From Palsa-461 sp963768185 (GTDB lineage: Bacteria > Actinomycetota > Acidimicrobiia > Acidimicrobiales > RAAP-2): a DNA stretch of 64,000 nt. Each line of letters begins with the position of its first letter. The first letter of the stretch is position 1. A model generated the notes under the pieces. The model had not been told where the DNA came from. It saw only the letters and a program-made list of their open reading frames with translations, and did no database searches. Shown piece after piece: positions 52,044-60,813 of this stretch. The stretch lies in NCBI GenBank assembly GCA_963768185.1, contig CAVYGS010000004.1, forward strand, positions 186,001 through 250,000, in the 5' to 3' direction. A program made the translations under genes and the position numbers.

Positions 52044-53129
52044 TTATCCAAACCCACCATGGCCGAAGAGATGGTCGGCCACGGTGGCCAGGCCCTCCAG
52101 GTCGTGGACGTCGGAGCCGAGGAGGGGCAGCTTGGCGACGGGCGAGGGGGCCACCCGCTCCACGAGCGCGGCGGCAGCCTCTTCCTCCTCGAAGGCGGCC
52201 AGCCGCAGGCGCGCGTGGTTCTCGAGCAGGGCACCGAGGTCACCGCCGGGGTCGCCGACCTCGGTGGTCACCGGCCCGAACGAGGGGTGCACCCGGTTGA
52301 CGACGAGGGCGGCCGCCTCGACGCCGGTGTCGCCCAGGCGCGACGCGAAGTAACTGGTCTCCTCGATCGAGTCGGGCCGCGGCGAGGTGACGAGCACATA
52401 CGCGGTCGCCGGGTCGGCCAGGAGGTCGCGGATCGCGGCGGCCCGAGACGAGAACCCCTCCTCCATCCCCTCGAAGGCCTGGAAGAAGTCGACCGCGTCC
52501 TGGACGATCTCGGCGCCGGCGACCTTGGAGATGGTCCGGAGCAGCGCCTGGGTCGCGATGGTGAGCAGGCGGAGCGAGGCTCGGGTCGGGGCCAGCAGCG
52601 CGCGGAAGAGGCGGTTGTCCAAAAAGCGCGTCAGGCGTCGGGGCGCGTCGAGCAGGTCGAGGGCGTTGCGCGTCGGTGGCGTGTCGACGACGACCACATC
52701 GAAGTCGCCGCTCTGGGTCAGCTCGTAGAGCTTCTCCATCGCCATGTACTCCTGGGTGCCCGAGAGCATCCCAGTGAGGTTCTGGTAGATGCGATTCGTC
52801 CGGATCGCCTCGGCCTGGGCGTCGCTGCGCGCGTAGTGCTGGACGAGATCGTCGAAGGTGCCCTTGGTGTCGAGCATCATCGCGTGGAGCGAGCCCGCGA
52901 AATCGCCCTCGACTGGGGCAGGAGCGTTGGTGAGCGTCCCCACCCCCAGCGCGTCGGCCAGGCGTCGGGCGGGGTCGACGGTGATGACACAGGCCCGACG
53001 GCCCTCCCTGGCCGCCTGCAGCGCGATGGCGGCCGAGATGGTGGTCTTGCCCACGCCTCCGGGCCCTGCACACACGACCACCGAGCGCTCGCGGGCGAGG
53101 TCGGCGACCGAGTGCTCGGTGGCGCTCAT
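52044..53129 (-). CDS. ArsA-family anion-pump-type ATPase, second of pair
   Basis: A 361-residue ATPase. The deviant P-loop GPGGVGKTT is near the N-terminus, followed by VITVDPARRLADALG and VVVDTPPTRNALDLLD, the A-loop and switch-II region of the ArsA/Get3 group. The ATG at 53129 overlaps the upstream gene's stop (ATGA), so the pair is coupled. In mycobacteria the equivalent pair stands next to a WhiB gene. Function beyond ATPase activity is unproven; it does not look like an arsenite pump since no membrane partner is near. Confidence 0.88.
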   Translation of the reverse strand: MSATEHSVADLARERSVVVCAGPGGVGKTTISAAIALQAAREGRRACVITVDPARRLADALGVGTLTNAPAPVEGDFAGSLHAMMLDTKGTFDDLVQHYARSDAQAEAIRTNRIYQNLTGMLSGTQEYMAMEKLYELTQSGDFDVVVVDTPPTRNALDLLDAPRRLTRFLDNRLFRALLAPTRASLRLLTIATQALLRTISKVAGAEIVQDAVDFFQAFEGMEEGFSSRAAAIRDLLADPATAYVLVTSPRPDSIEETSYFASRLGDTGVEAAALVVNRVHPSFGPVTTEVGDPGGDLGALLENHARLRLAAFEEEEAAAALVERVAPSPVAKLPLLGSDVHDLEGLATVADHLFGHGGFG

Positions 53130-54094
53130 CGCCACCGAGCCTCCTCGGGCAACCGGCCGATGGCCTGCGCGAGCGACGCCGCCAGGTGCTCGACCTGGTC
53201 GAGCCCGATGGCCAGGGTGCTCAGCGCGGGCAGCTCGAGCTGGGGCAGCGGGAGCTCGATCGCCAGTCGCTCCATCTGAGACGCCTGAACGTCGTGACGC
53301 CGGAGCGCGAACTGCCGCGCTGCGTCGAGGGCGGCCAGCTCGTCGTCGCCCAGGGTGACCCCGGCCGCGTCAGCAGCGTCGGCGGCCCGGTTCGACAGGC
53401 CGGGGACGACGGCCTCGACCCCGTTCACGATCACCGGCCCGAGTTGCACACCGGCCTCGTCCTCCACCCGATAGGCGGCCTCGATCGTCTCGCTGACCGG
53501 CAACTCCTCGGCCAGGGTGACGAGCATCACGCGGCAGCGTTCGGGGTCGTTCAGCATCTCGAGGACCTCGGCCGCCTGGGTGCGCAGCGGTCCGCCGCGC
53601 GCCGCGTCGAGCAGGCCGCTCGCCGAGGTGAGGAAGGTCACCGCGTGCCCGGTGGCCGGCGCGTCGACGATGATCAGATCCGCCGCGCCGGCCTGTTCGA
53701 GCTGCTTGACCTTGCCCAGGACGAGCACGTCGCGGATGCCGGGGATCGCGGTCGAGACGACGTCGATCACCCCGGCCGACAAAAGACGACGAGAGACCCG
53801 CTGGAAGCCGTGGTCGGCCAGGTACTCCAAGAGCGCGTCGTCGGGCGTGATCCAGCGACCCCGCACCGAGCCGGCAGCGCCCTTGAACAGCTCGACGTCT
53901 TCGTAGTCGAGCGGTCCGCTCGCCCCGAACGCACGGGCGAGCGCTGGCCGGCCCTCGAGCTCGACGAGGAGGACCGAGAGCCCGTTGTGGGCGGCGAGCA
54001 TGGCGAGCGCCGCCGACGCTGTCGTCTTTCCGACACCGCCCTTGCCGGCGACCACCAGCACGTTGCTCCGGGCGCAGAACGCGGCGACGTCCAT
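53126..54094 (-). CDS. ArsA-family ATPase, first of pair
   Basis: A 322-residue ATPase with VAGKGGVGKTT near residue 15, a LVELEGRPALARAFG A-loop region and VDAPATGHAV switch region. Lys in the deviant P-loop position (KGGVGK) and the absence of a second ATPase half are normal for single-domain Get3-like proteins. It is the first gene of a coupled pair and is divergent from whiB; the arrangement matches the conserved mycobacterial Rv3679-Rv3680/whiB4 locus, which is known from comparison, not shown by sequence alone. Confidence 0.88.
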   Translation of the reverse strand: MDVAAFCARSNVLVVAGKGGVGKTTASAALAMLAAHNGLSVLLVELEGRPALARAFGASGPLDYEDVELFKGAAGSVRGRWITPDDALLEYLADHGFQRVSRRLLSAGVIDVVSTAIPGIRDVLVLGKVKQLEQAGAADLIIVDAPATGHAVTFLTSASGLLDAARGGPLRTQAAEVLEMLNDPERCRVMLVTLAEELPVSETIEAAYRVEDEAGVQLGPVIVNGVEAVVPGLSNRAADAADAAGVTLGDDELAALDAARQFALRRHDVQASQMERLAIELPLPQLELPALSTLAIGLDQVEHLAASLAQAIGRLPEEARWR

Positions 54095-54230
54095 CCCCGG
54101 TGCAGCGTAGTTCCGACGGCTCCCATTCCGGCCCTGGAACCCATAGAAGTCCTGTTCAGACCCCTTGTCCGGCCAAGAATGCCGGCGCTAGCGTTGGTTG
54201 GCAGAGGGGAAGAGGGTGTGGGGGTCGAGT

Positions 54231-54488
54231 ATGCGTCAGGGTCCTGAATCCTGGCAGTCGGGCGCTGCATGTCGGGGCCCGCAGTCCCAGGCGTTCTTTC
54301 CTCCTTCGCACGCGGAGCGCAAGGAGGAAAAGCTCGCCCGAGAGGCCCGGGCCAAGTCCATCTGTGCCGAGTGCCGGGTCCGCCCGGATTGCCTCGACTA
54401 TGCGATCCGTATCCGGGAGCCGCACGGCATCTGGGGCGGCCTGAACGAGGTCGAGCGCAAGCAGGTCCTGGAGCGGCGCGCCGGCTGA
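54231..54488 (+). CDS. WhiB-family iron-sulfur regulator
   Basis: An 85-residue WhiB protein from ATG 54231; TTG 54198 and GTG 54216 are in-frame alternatives. Four Cys in the WhiB order (AACRG, then CAEC, then PDCLDYAI) bind a [4Fe-4S] cluster, and GIWGGLNEVER is the GxWGG turn followed by the basic C-terminus. It senses oxygen or NO and partners with sigma factors. Position next to the ArsA pair resembles mycobacterial whiB4, but the exact subfamily is not certain from sequence. Confidence 0.92.
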   Translation: MRQGPESWQSGAACRGPQSQAFFPPSHAERKEEKLAREARAKSICAECRVRPDCLDYAIRIREPHGIWGGLNEVERKQVLERRAG

Positions 54489-54491
54489 GCC

Positions 54492-55040
54492 TCAGCGTCG
54501 CCGGTTTCGATTCGCCGTTGGCCGGCGGTCCCGTCGTGGTTCGGGTGCCGGGCTCTGGCCCCACCCGAGCATCGTCGGCACCGTCGCCATCACCAGGATC
54601 AGCTGGCCGAACGTGACCACGTGCACGGCGGTGCAGTACAGGCAGATCGCTTTGATGATGAGCAGCTCCGCCGAGATGAGGTAGAGCACGAACCCCATGC
54701 CCACGATGGAAAGCACGAGTCGGGCCAGGTGCACCCGGCGGTCCGATGAGCGCCAAGCCAGTGGCGAGCAGATCGCGCACATCACGACGTAATACGCGAG
54801 CCCGAGCACCGCGACCGGGATCCCGAACACGTAGGACTGCTGACTCGTGGTGACCGCGTAGCAGTTGATCAAGCCCGAGTTCGCGCAGAAGGGTACGTAG
54901 TGCCCGAAGTGAATGATCGTGAGATAGATCGACAGCGCCAGGCCTAAGAGCGCGAGGACCCCCGACGCACGGACTCGCCAGGTCGGGGCCGGCTGGACCT
55001 CGGGCCCATCGGCGTGGATCGCCCGGGTCAGGACCTGCAT
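54492..55040 (-). CDS. Vitamin K epoxide reductase (VKOR) family membrane protein
   Basis: A 182-residue protein with four to five transmembrane helices. The active-site motif CLYC and the earlier Cys pair in CANSGLINC are the VKOR redox centre. In actinobacteria VKOR replaces DsbB and reoxidises a DsbA-like partner with quinone. The ATG at 55040 follows the thioredoxin-like gene's stop by four bases, so the two form an operon. A basic C-terminal tail is present. Confidence 0.9.
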   Translation of the reverse strand: MQVLTRAIHADGPEVQPAPTWRVRASGVLALLGLALSIYLTIIHFGHYVPFCANSGLINCYAVTTSQQSYVFGIPVAVLGLAYYVVMCAICSPLAWRSSDRRVHLARLVLSIVGMGFVLYLISAELLIIKAICLYCTAVHVVTFGQLILVMATVPTMLGWGQSPAPEPRRDRRPTANRNRRR

Positions 55041-55044
55041 CGGC

Positions 55045-56157
55045 TCAGCTGATCTTGAGCGCCTTGTCGGCGGCCTTCACACCCTTGCTGTTACATACCG
55101 TCGCCGGCGCCTGGCCGTCGATGGCGCAGACCGACGCGCTCAGGTAGTTGGCGCCGGCCACGATGACCTGGGTGATCGGGTTCTGGGCGTCCTTCAGGCC
55201 GCTCGCGATCTGGTCACGCGACACGCCCTGCAGGATGGACGGGTCGTACAGGGTGTCTTGGAGGAACTTGTTGCCGAAATCGATGAACGGGAAGCCGTTC
55301 TGGTCGGCGGGGAGCGACGGGAAGTACGTGGAGGTGTCGTACTTGGAAATGATCGACGCCTCGAACTTCGTGGGTTCCATTAGCACCGTGTAGTTCGTCC
55401 CCGCCGAGTTCACCTGATTGCTCAGGAACTCGTCGGGCTTGAAGACGATGTAGGGGCTCGTGTACGTGGCCTTGGCGAACGTGAACGTCGGTGTGTTGGG
55501 GAAGACGTCGGTCGAACTCGAGGTCATGTTGCCGAGCTTGTGGAATGTGCCGAATCGTGACAGCGCAGTGATGATCGACCATCGGGCCGCTGCGCAGTAC
55601 GGGCAGTACTCGGCGCCATAGAAGTAGACGCCCGGCAGGGTGGTGCCGTTGTCCGAGACGAACGTCAGCGGCTTCTGGCCCGAGACGGAAATCGGCGGGT
55701 TGATCGCGGAGACCTGGGCGTTCACCCCGACGGTATCGAAGACCGACGCCGGGACGTTGGTCACTTGGGAGACCACCGACGAGGAGGCTGGCGTCCATCC
55801 CTGGCCGCTCACCAGCCCGGTGTTACCGCCCGTGACCTTCACGATCACCAGCACGACGACGATGACCAGGACGACCGCGGCGGTACCCCACGTCAGCAGT
55901 GCGGTTGGCGAACGGCGGGCCGATCGCCGGGGTGACGGACGTCCGCTGGGCCGCCGGCCGTTGGCCGGCCCGCGGCCCTGCGGGGGACGACCACCCCTCC
56001 CGGCATCGCTGCGTCGGGGTCCGCCGGGGCGCTGCTGGACCCGGTTGTTGCCCTGACGCCCGTCGGCCTTGCCCCCCTGGTTGGCGCCGACCGGGCGAGA
56101 CATCTGCTTGCTGCGTTCCTTGTCGGCCTGGGTTCGGCCCGATCCGGTGTTGGCCAT
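55045..56157 (-). CDS. DUF929 thioredoxin-like, membrane-anchored protein
   Basis: A 370-residue protein: a long basic Gly/Arg/Pro-rich cytoplasmic tail, one membrane helix (LLTWGTAAVVLVIVVVLVI), and an exported domain with YFYGAEYCPYCAAARW, a CxxC thioredoxin active site of the DUF929 family. Next to VKOR it is the likely substrate-facing oxidase in disulfide bond formation. The ATG at 56157 is chosen by family length; alternatives exist in the basic tail. The low-complexity tail may be disordered. Confidence 0.82.
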   Translation of the reverse strand: MANTGSGRTQADKERSKQMSRPVGANQGGKADGRQGNNRVQQRPGGPRRSDAGRGGRPPQGRGPANGRRPSGRPSPRRSARRSPTALLTWGTAAVVLVIVVVLVIVKVTGGNTGLVSGQGWTPASSSVVSQVTNVPASVFDTVGVNAQVSAINPPISVSGQKPLTFVSDNGTTLPGVYFYGAEYCPYCAAARWSIITALSRFGTFHKLGNMTSSSTDVFPNTPTFTFAKATYTSPYIVFKPDEFLSNQVNSAGTNYTVLMEPTKFEASIISKYDTSTYFPSLPADQNGFPFIDFGNKFLQDTLYDPSILQGVSRDQIASGLKDAQNPITQVIVAGANYLSASVCAIDGQAPATVCNSKGVKAADKALKIS

Positions 56158-56331
56158 GGGCTGGTCGCTGTCCTCGCGGCTCGTCGGTCGGTTGGCCGTC
56201 GCTCTTCGGGTGCTGAGGCGCCGGCAAACGGTCCACCCAGCGTAGACGAGGGTGCCCCATGCCCGATGTCGGCCGTTGGAGAGGCGATCCCTCCAGGAGC
56301 AGCGAAAACAGGTCGCAGATAACCTCGGCGG

Positions 56332-57147
56332 GTGAGCGCTGCACTCGTTCCTCGCCCCGCGTCCACCGTGATGGTCATCCGCGACGGCGCCGGGTCGCTT
56401 GAGGTGTTGATGCTGCGCCGCAGCCTGCGCTCGGACTTCGTGCGGGGCGCCTACGTCTTCCCCGGCGGGGCCGTCGACGACGGCGACTCCACCCCCGAGA
56501 TGCTCGAGCTGGTGCGGGGGCGAACCGAGGAGCAGGCCAGCGCCCTGCTGGAGATGGACTCGGGTGGGCTCGGCTACTGGGTCTCGTCTTTCCGGGAGTG
56601 CTTCGAGGAGGCCGGCGTCCTCGTCGCGACCGGCCCAGATGGACGCCTGCTCACCTTCGAGGACCCCGCCGTCGAGCAGCGCTTCGTCGAGCACCGGCGG
56701 GCCCTCAATGCCGGTGACCGGTCGTTCCTCGAGATCTGCCGGGCGGAGTCGCTCACGCTGCCGGCCGACGCTGTCTATTACGCCGGCCACTGGATCACGC
56801 CGGTGGGCCCGCCCCGGCGCTACGACACGCGGTTCTTCGCGACGCTCGCCCCGGTTGGTCAAGTCGCCCTGCACGACCAGGTGGAGACCATCGGCCACAT
56901 GTGGGTCGCGCCGAGCGACGCCCTGGCCCAGCAGAAGGAGGGCCGCATCGAGATCATGCTCCCCACCATCTGGAGCCTTCGCGTGCTCGAACGCTACGGC
57001 TCGACCGCCGAGCTGGTCTCGTCGGTGTCGCCGCTCGGCGCCCTATCGACCATCGGGCGCCAGGTCGTCGTCGACGAGTACGGCGAGCGCCAGGTGGTCG
57101 TGCCGCTGGACCCGGCCGACTCTGTGGACCGGCCAACGGAAGGCTGA
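56332..57147 (+). CDS. Nudix hydrolase, long-insert type
   Basis: A 271-residue protein. FPGGAVDDGDS opens the Nudix box and, after an insert of about 40 residues, SSFRECFEEAGVL completes it (RExxEExG). This split arrangement is known in NUDT7/NUDT19-like coenzyme A or diphosphate hydrolases. A C-terminal 60 residues are beta-rich. The start is GTG 56332. The substrate is unknown. It is divergent from the DUF929 gene. Confidence 0.85.
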   Translation: MSAALVPRPASTVMVIRDGAGSLEVLMLRRSLRSDFVRGAYVFPGGAVDDGDSTPEMLELVRGRTEEQASALLEMDSGGLGYWVSSFRECFEEAGVLVATGPDGRLLTFEDPAVEQRFVEHRRALNAGDRSFLEICRAESLTLPADAVYYAGHWITPVGPPRRYDTRFFATLAPVGQVALHDQVETIGHMWVAPSDALAQQKEGRIEIMLPTIWSLRVLERYGSTAELVSSVSPLGALSTIGRQVVVDEYGERQVVVPLDPADSVDRPTEG

Positions 57148-57203
57148 GCGCGCGCTCGGGACGCCCGCCCTGAGCCCGGTCCCCCCTGGGTGAGTGACTC
57201 AGG

Positions 57204-58370
57204 TCACGAGGTGCCCGAGACTGCGCTTTCGATCTGCCCGAGCAGCCGCGCCGTGCAGCCCGAGGCCTCGATCACCGGTGCGATCTCCTCGGCGATGCGG
57301 CGCGCCAGCTCCGCGAAGGTCTCGGCCAGCTCGCCCTCGCCCTCCGCGACGGGCTCGCCAGCGTCGCCGGCTGCCGCCACGTCCGGATGGATGGGGACGG
57401 TGCCGACCAGCGGGACGCCGATCTCGGCCGCGAGGCGCTCGCCACCCCCCGCGCCGAACAGCCGGTAGTTGGTGCCGTGCTCGCACGTGAAGTCGCTCAT
57501 GTTCTCGATGACGCCGGCGACCCGCAGATACCCCCGCCGCGCCATGTCGGCGGCGCGTGATGCGACCTTCTGCGCCGCCACGGGTGGGGTGGTGACGATG
57601 ATGAGCTCGGTGCGCGGCAGCATCCGAGCCAGGCCCATCTGGACGTCGCCGGTCCCCGGCGGAAGGTCGATCAACAGGTAGTCGAGGGCGCCCCACTCGG
57701 CGTCCTGGAGAAATTGCTGGACCACGCGGTTCAGAATCAGCCCGCGCCACATGATCGCCCGGTCCTCGTCGGCCAAAAAGCCCATCGACAACACCTTCAA
57801 CAGGCCGGTGCCGACCTTGCGCTCGAGCGGGATCATCTTGCCCTTCCGCGCCTCGACGCCGCCCTCCATGCCGAGGAGCCGGGGCACCGAGAAGCCCCAG
57901 ATGTCCGCGTCGAGGACGCCGATGGTCAGCCCCCGCCGGGCGAGGGCGACGGCCAGGTTGACGGTCACCGAGGACTTGCCCACCCCGCCCTTGCCCGAGC
58001 CGACGGCGAGGATCCGGGTCGACGGGTCGATGCCGGTGTCGGGCGCGTCCTGGCGGGCCTTCCAGCGCGCCCGGCTCATGACCTCGGCGCGTGCCGCGGC
58101 GTCCATCTCGCCCATCCGCACCTCGACCGAGGCGGTCCCGGGCAGGGCGGCCAAGCGGGCCTTCACGTCGTGGTCGAGCTGGGTGCGCAGGGGGCAGCCG
58201 GCGATCGTGAGCGCCACGTCGACCTGGACCGCCCCGCCGGCAGACACGTCAACGCCCGTGACCATGCCCAGGTCCACGATGTTGTCGCCGAGTTCGGGGT
58301 CGATGACGGCGCGCAGCGCCTCTCGAATCTCGGCCTCGGAGGGCACGGGGGACCCGGCGGCGCTTCCCAC
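57204..58370 (-). CDS. Mrp/NBP35-type Fe-S carrier ATPase
   Basis: A 388-residue protein with an N-terminal MIP18/DUF59 domain (REALRAVIDPELGDNIVDLG) and a C-terminal MinD-like ATPase: VGSGKGGVGKSS near residue 125, then LDADIWGFSVPRLLG and DLPPGTGDVQMGLARMLP. It carries or moves Fe-S clusters. No cluster-binding CxxC pair is obvious, though a single CEHG is present. It is divergent from an ErpA-like gene, so the two form an Fe-S assembly region. Confidence 0.9.
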   Translation of the reverse strand: MGSAAGSPVPSEAEIREALRAVIDPELGDNIVDLGMVTGVDVSAGGAVQVDVALTIAGCPLRTQLDHDVKARLAALPGTASVEVRMGEMDAAARAEVMSRARWKARQDAPDTGIDPSTRILAVGSGKGGVGKSSVTVNLAVALARRGLTIGVLDADIWGFSVPRLLGMEGGVEARKGKMIPLERKVGTGLLKVLSMGFLADEDRAIMWRGLILNRVVQQFLQDAEWGALDYLLIDLPPGTGDVQMGLARMLPRTELIIVTTPPVAAQKVASRAADMARRGYLRVAGVIENMSDFTCEHGTNYRLFGAGGGERLAAEIGVPLVGTVPIHPDVAAAGDAGEPVAEGEGELAETFAELARRIAEEIAPVIEASGCTARLLGQIESAVSGTS

Positions 58371-58457
58371 GAGGGAATCCTACGAGGAGGCGGGGGCTGG
58401 TCCTCCGATCCCGAATCGCTAACATTGAGCCACAGGTCGACAAGGAGGCCGCAGGAG

Positions 58458-58820
58458 ATGACGATTGCCACCTCGGTCAGCATCGGGAAGAAGCCAGATC
58501 CCGTCTCGCTGAGCGATCTCGCTGCTTCGAAGGTCGCCCAGCTCCTCGCCCAGGAGGACGGCGAGGGCCTGGTGCTCCGGGTCGCCGTCCGGCCGGGAGG
58601 ATGCTCGGGCTACAGCTACGAGATGTTCTTCGACACCGAGGTGGCCGATGACGACATCGTCCGCAACTTCGGTCAGGTGAAGGTGGCAGTCGACCAGACG
58701 AGCGCCGAGCTCATGGCCGGATCGACGCTCGACTACAGCGACGGCCTGAACGACGCCGGGTTCCACATCACGAACCCGAACGCGACCCGCACCTGCGGCT
58801 GCGGGTCTTCCTTCAGCTGA
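58458..58820 (+). CDS. A-type Fe-S carrier, ErpA/IscA-like
   Basis: A 120-residue protein. GGCSG near residue 47 and CGCG near the C-terminus provide the three conserved Cys that bind a [2Fe-2S] or [4Fe-4S] cluster. LSDLAASKVAQLLA and YSDGLNDAGFHITNPNA are typical of HesB/IscA. The ATG at 58458 follows AAGGAGG. It probably delivers clusters to nearby iron-sulfur enzymes, including the one whose frame overlaps its stop codon. Confidence 0.92.
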   Translation: MTIATSVSIGKKPDPVSLSDLAASKVAQLLAQEDGEGLVLRVAVRPGGCSGYSYEMFFDTEVADDDIVRNFGQVKVAVDQTSAELMAGSTLDYSDGLNDAGFHITNPNATRTCGCGSSFS

Positions 58821-60448
58821 ACCCAAGCCCCGAGGGCGCGGCGCGCCCGGCCGAGGGTGCGCTCAGCATCCGGCTGAACGGGGTCGACGTCGAGTTCCAC
58901 GACGAGGGCGGTTCGCTCCTCGACCTGTTGCGCGACCGCTTCGGCTGTACCTCGGTCAAGGACGGCTGCGCGCCGCAGGGCCAGTGCGGCTGCTGCACCG
59001 TCTGGGTTGACGGCAAGCCGCGGGTCGCTTGTGTGACCGCGCCCCGCCGAGTCGCCGGGCGCTCGGTCACGACGCTCGAGGGGCTGGACCCCGGGCTCCG
59101 TTCGCGCTGGGTTCGGGCCTTCACCGACGCCGGCGCCAGTCAGTGCGGTTTCTGCACCCCGGGGATCCTGATGCGCCTCGCCGCGCTCACCGACGCGCCC
59201 GCCAAGCGCGACTCGGACGCAGTGCGCGGCGCGTTGGTGGCGCACCTCTGCCGTTGCACCGGCTGGCAGAGCATTGTCGAGGCCGCTGGCGTCGCCCTCG
59301 ATGGCACCGACCCCGCCCCACTGGCGCCCCGGGACCCCTTGCTCGCGGCGTGGCGGGCCCAGGTCGAGGGGCCGGCGTTCCAGTCCTCCGGACCCGGGGC
59401 GGTGATGGGCGACGGCGGGTTCGCGAGCGACACCGCTCCACGCGGCGCGCTGGTCGCACTGCTCGATGCGGCGGGCGTCTCGGTCGGTCCCGACCTCGGC
59501 GCGGCACGGCGGGGCCTCCCCAAGGTGCAGGGGAGACGCAGCGGTGAGCCCCTCCGACACCCGGTCGCGCCGCCCGCCGGCGACTGGGCGCTCACGCTCC
59601 AGACAACGTGGCTCGAACCGGCATACCTCGAGCCCGATGCGAGCTGGTGCGGGCCCGGCGGTGTGCCGGCCTCGCCTCTCGCCAACGGCGGCGCGTTCGG
59701 GGGGAAGCGACGCTCGGCGGTGACCGAGGAGGCGCGGTCACTGTCCGAGGACCGCGGCGGGCCGGTGCTTGCGCTCTGGACGCGCGAGGAGGTGGTGCGA
59801 CGTGGGCCCAAGCGGCCGCCAGTCGCCATCGCACTGCGCGCCGACGGCACGGGCGTCATGCGGGTGGCCCGCCCGGTCGGGTCAGTGGAGCTCGGAGAGT
59901 TCCGGGCGGCGGTCGCGGAGGCGGCGCCGGGGCTCGACGTCGAGGAGCTCGTGGTCCCGGGCCCGCCGGTTGGGCCGGAGTTGCGTGCCGCGGGGTGGGC
60001 CGAGGCGACGGCCGCGGTCGCCGCCCTCCGGGCACGGGAGGCCGGGACGGTCGGGCCGGGCGTGCCCGTCGAGGTGATCGGCCGCTCGGGCGGCCGGGCA
60101 CGGGTCGTGATCGGTGCGGACGACCGGGTCGATGTCGAGGTATGGGCCGGCGAGGTGCTCGACGAGACGACGTTGCGCTCCTACTGCCTGGGCGCAGTCC
60201 ACCAGGGGCTGGGGCTCGTGTGGAGCGAGGGCATCGCCGTGGACCACGATGGGCGGGTGCAGGACCTGACCGTGCGGTCTTTCGGCCTCCTCGCTGCCCG
60301 CGACATGCCCGAGGTGCAGGTGACCGTGCACCCCTCGGACCTGGTGCCGGTCAACGGCTCGGACGCGGTCTTCGCGGCCACCGCGGCGGCGGCCTGGCTC
60401 GCCGACGGCCTGGCGCCGTGCTGGCCGACCCGGCGGGAGGCCCGGTGA
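58817..60448 (+). CDS. Fused [2Fe-2S] and molybdopterin-domain protein, start uncertain
   Basis: The N-terminal domain is the two-cluster [2Fe-2S] subunit of xanthine-dehydrogenase/CO-dehydrogenase type enzymes: CAPQGQCGCC and, later, CGFCTPGILM and LCRCTGWQ. It is fused to a short C-terminal part with ANGGAFGGKRR and LWTREEVVRRG, fragments of the molybdopterin domain, missing most of the catalytic subunit. There is no in-frame ATG, GTG or TTG before 58928, which lies inside the ferredoxin domain; the domain starts near 58860. A CTG at 58817 overlaps the ErpA stop. Either CTG is used or an indel hides the start. It ends with a GTGA overlap to RidA. Confidence 0.6.
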   Translation: MNPSPEGAARPAEGALSIRLNGVDVEFHDEGGSLLDLLRDRFGCTSVKDGCAPQGQCGCCTVWVDGKPRVACVTAPRRVAGRSVTTLEGLDPGLRSRWVRAFTDAGASQCGFCTPGILMRLAALTDAPAKRDSDAVRGALVAHLCRCTGWQSIVEAAGVALDGTDPAPLAPRDPLLAAWRAQVEGPAFQSSGPGAVMGDGGFASDTAPRGALVALLDAAGVSVGPDLGAARRGLPKVQGRRSGEPLRHPVAPPAGDWALTLQTTWLEPAYLEPDASWCGPGGVPASPLANGGAFGGKRRSAVTEEARSLSEDRGGPVLALWTREEVVRRGPKRPPVAIALRADGTGVMRVARPVGSVELGEFRAAVAEAAPGLDVEELVVPGPPVGPELRAAGWAEATAAVAALRAREAGTVGPGVPVEVIGRSGGRARVVIGADDRVDVEVWAGEVLDETTLRSYCLGAVHQGLGLVWSEGIAVDHDGRVQDLTVRSFGLLAARDMPEVQVTVHPSDLVPVNGSDAVFAATAAAAWLADGLAPCWPTRREAR

Positions 60449-60813
60449 GCCGCCCGGTCGGTCCGTACTCGCCGTTCTTGCGTGCGGGGGATTGGGTGGT
60501 GACCTCGGGACAGGTCGGCATCGTCACCGGAGCAGACGGGCCCGAGCTCGTCCCGGGCGGGACCGAGGCCGAGCTGCGTCAAGCGCTGGCCAACGTCGCG
60601 TCGGTGCTCGCCGAGGCCGGGGCGACGATGTCCAACGTGGTGACGGCCACCTTGTACCTCGTCGACATGGACGACTACCGGGTCGCCAACGAGGTGTGGA
60701 TCGAGGCCTTCGGCGACCACCGGCCCGCCCGCACCGCCGTCGCGGTCAAGGCATTGCCGATCGGCGCCCGCGCCGAGGTCGCCGTCTTCGCCTACCTCGG
60801 GGAGCGAACCTAG
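60445..60813 (+). CDS. RidA/YjgF-family imine deaminase-like protein
   Basis: A 122-residue protein starting at GTG 60445, which overlaps the previous stop. The family core is visible: GDWVVTSGQVGIV, QALANVASVLAEAGATMSNV, VTATLYLVDMDDY, and RPARTAVAVKALPIGARAEVAVFAYL. The Arg near the C-terminus of the RTAVAV region binds the enamine substrate. The stop TAG at 60811-60813 is inside the target sequence of an insertion element, and remains intact because the element duplicates CTAG. Confidence 0.88.
   Translation: MSRPVGPYSPFLRAGDWVVTSGQVGIVTGADGPELVPGGTEAELRQALANVASVLAEAGATMSNVVTATLYLVDMDDYRVANEVWIEAFGDHRPARTAVAVKALPIGARAEVAVFAYLGERT

Noticed and set aside
52059..53279. A 406-residue plus-strand frame over the ArsA pair
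   Set aside because: Shadow of two conserved ATPase genes with P-loops.
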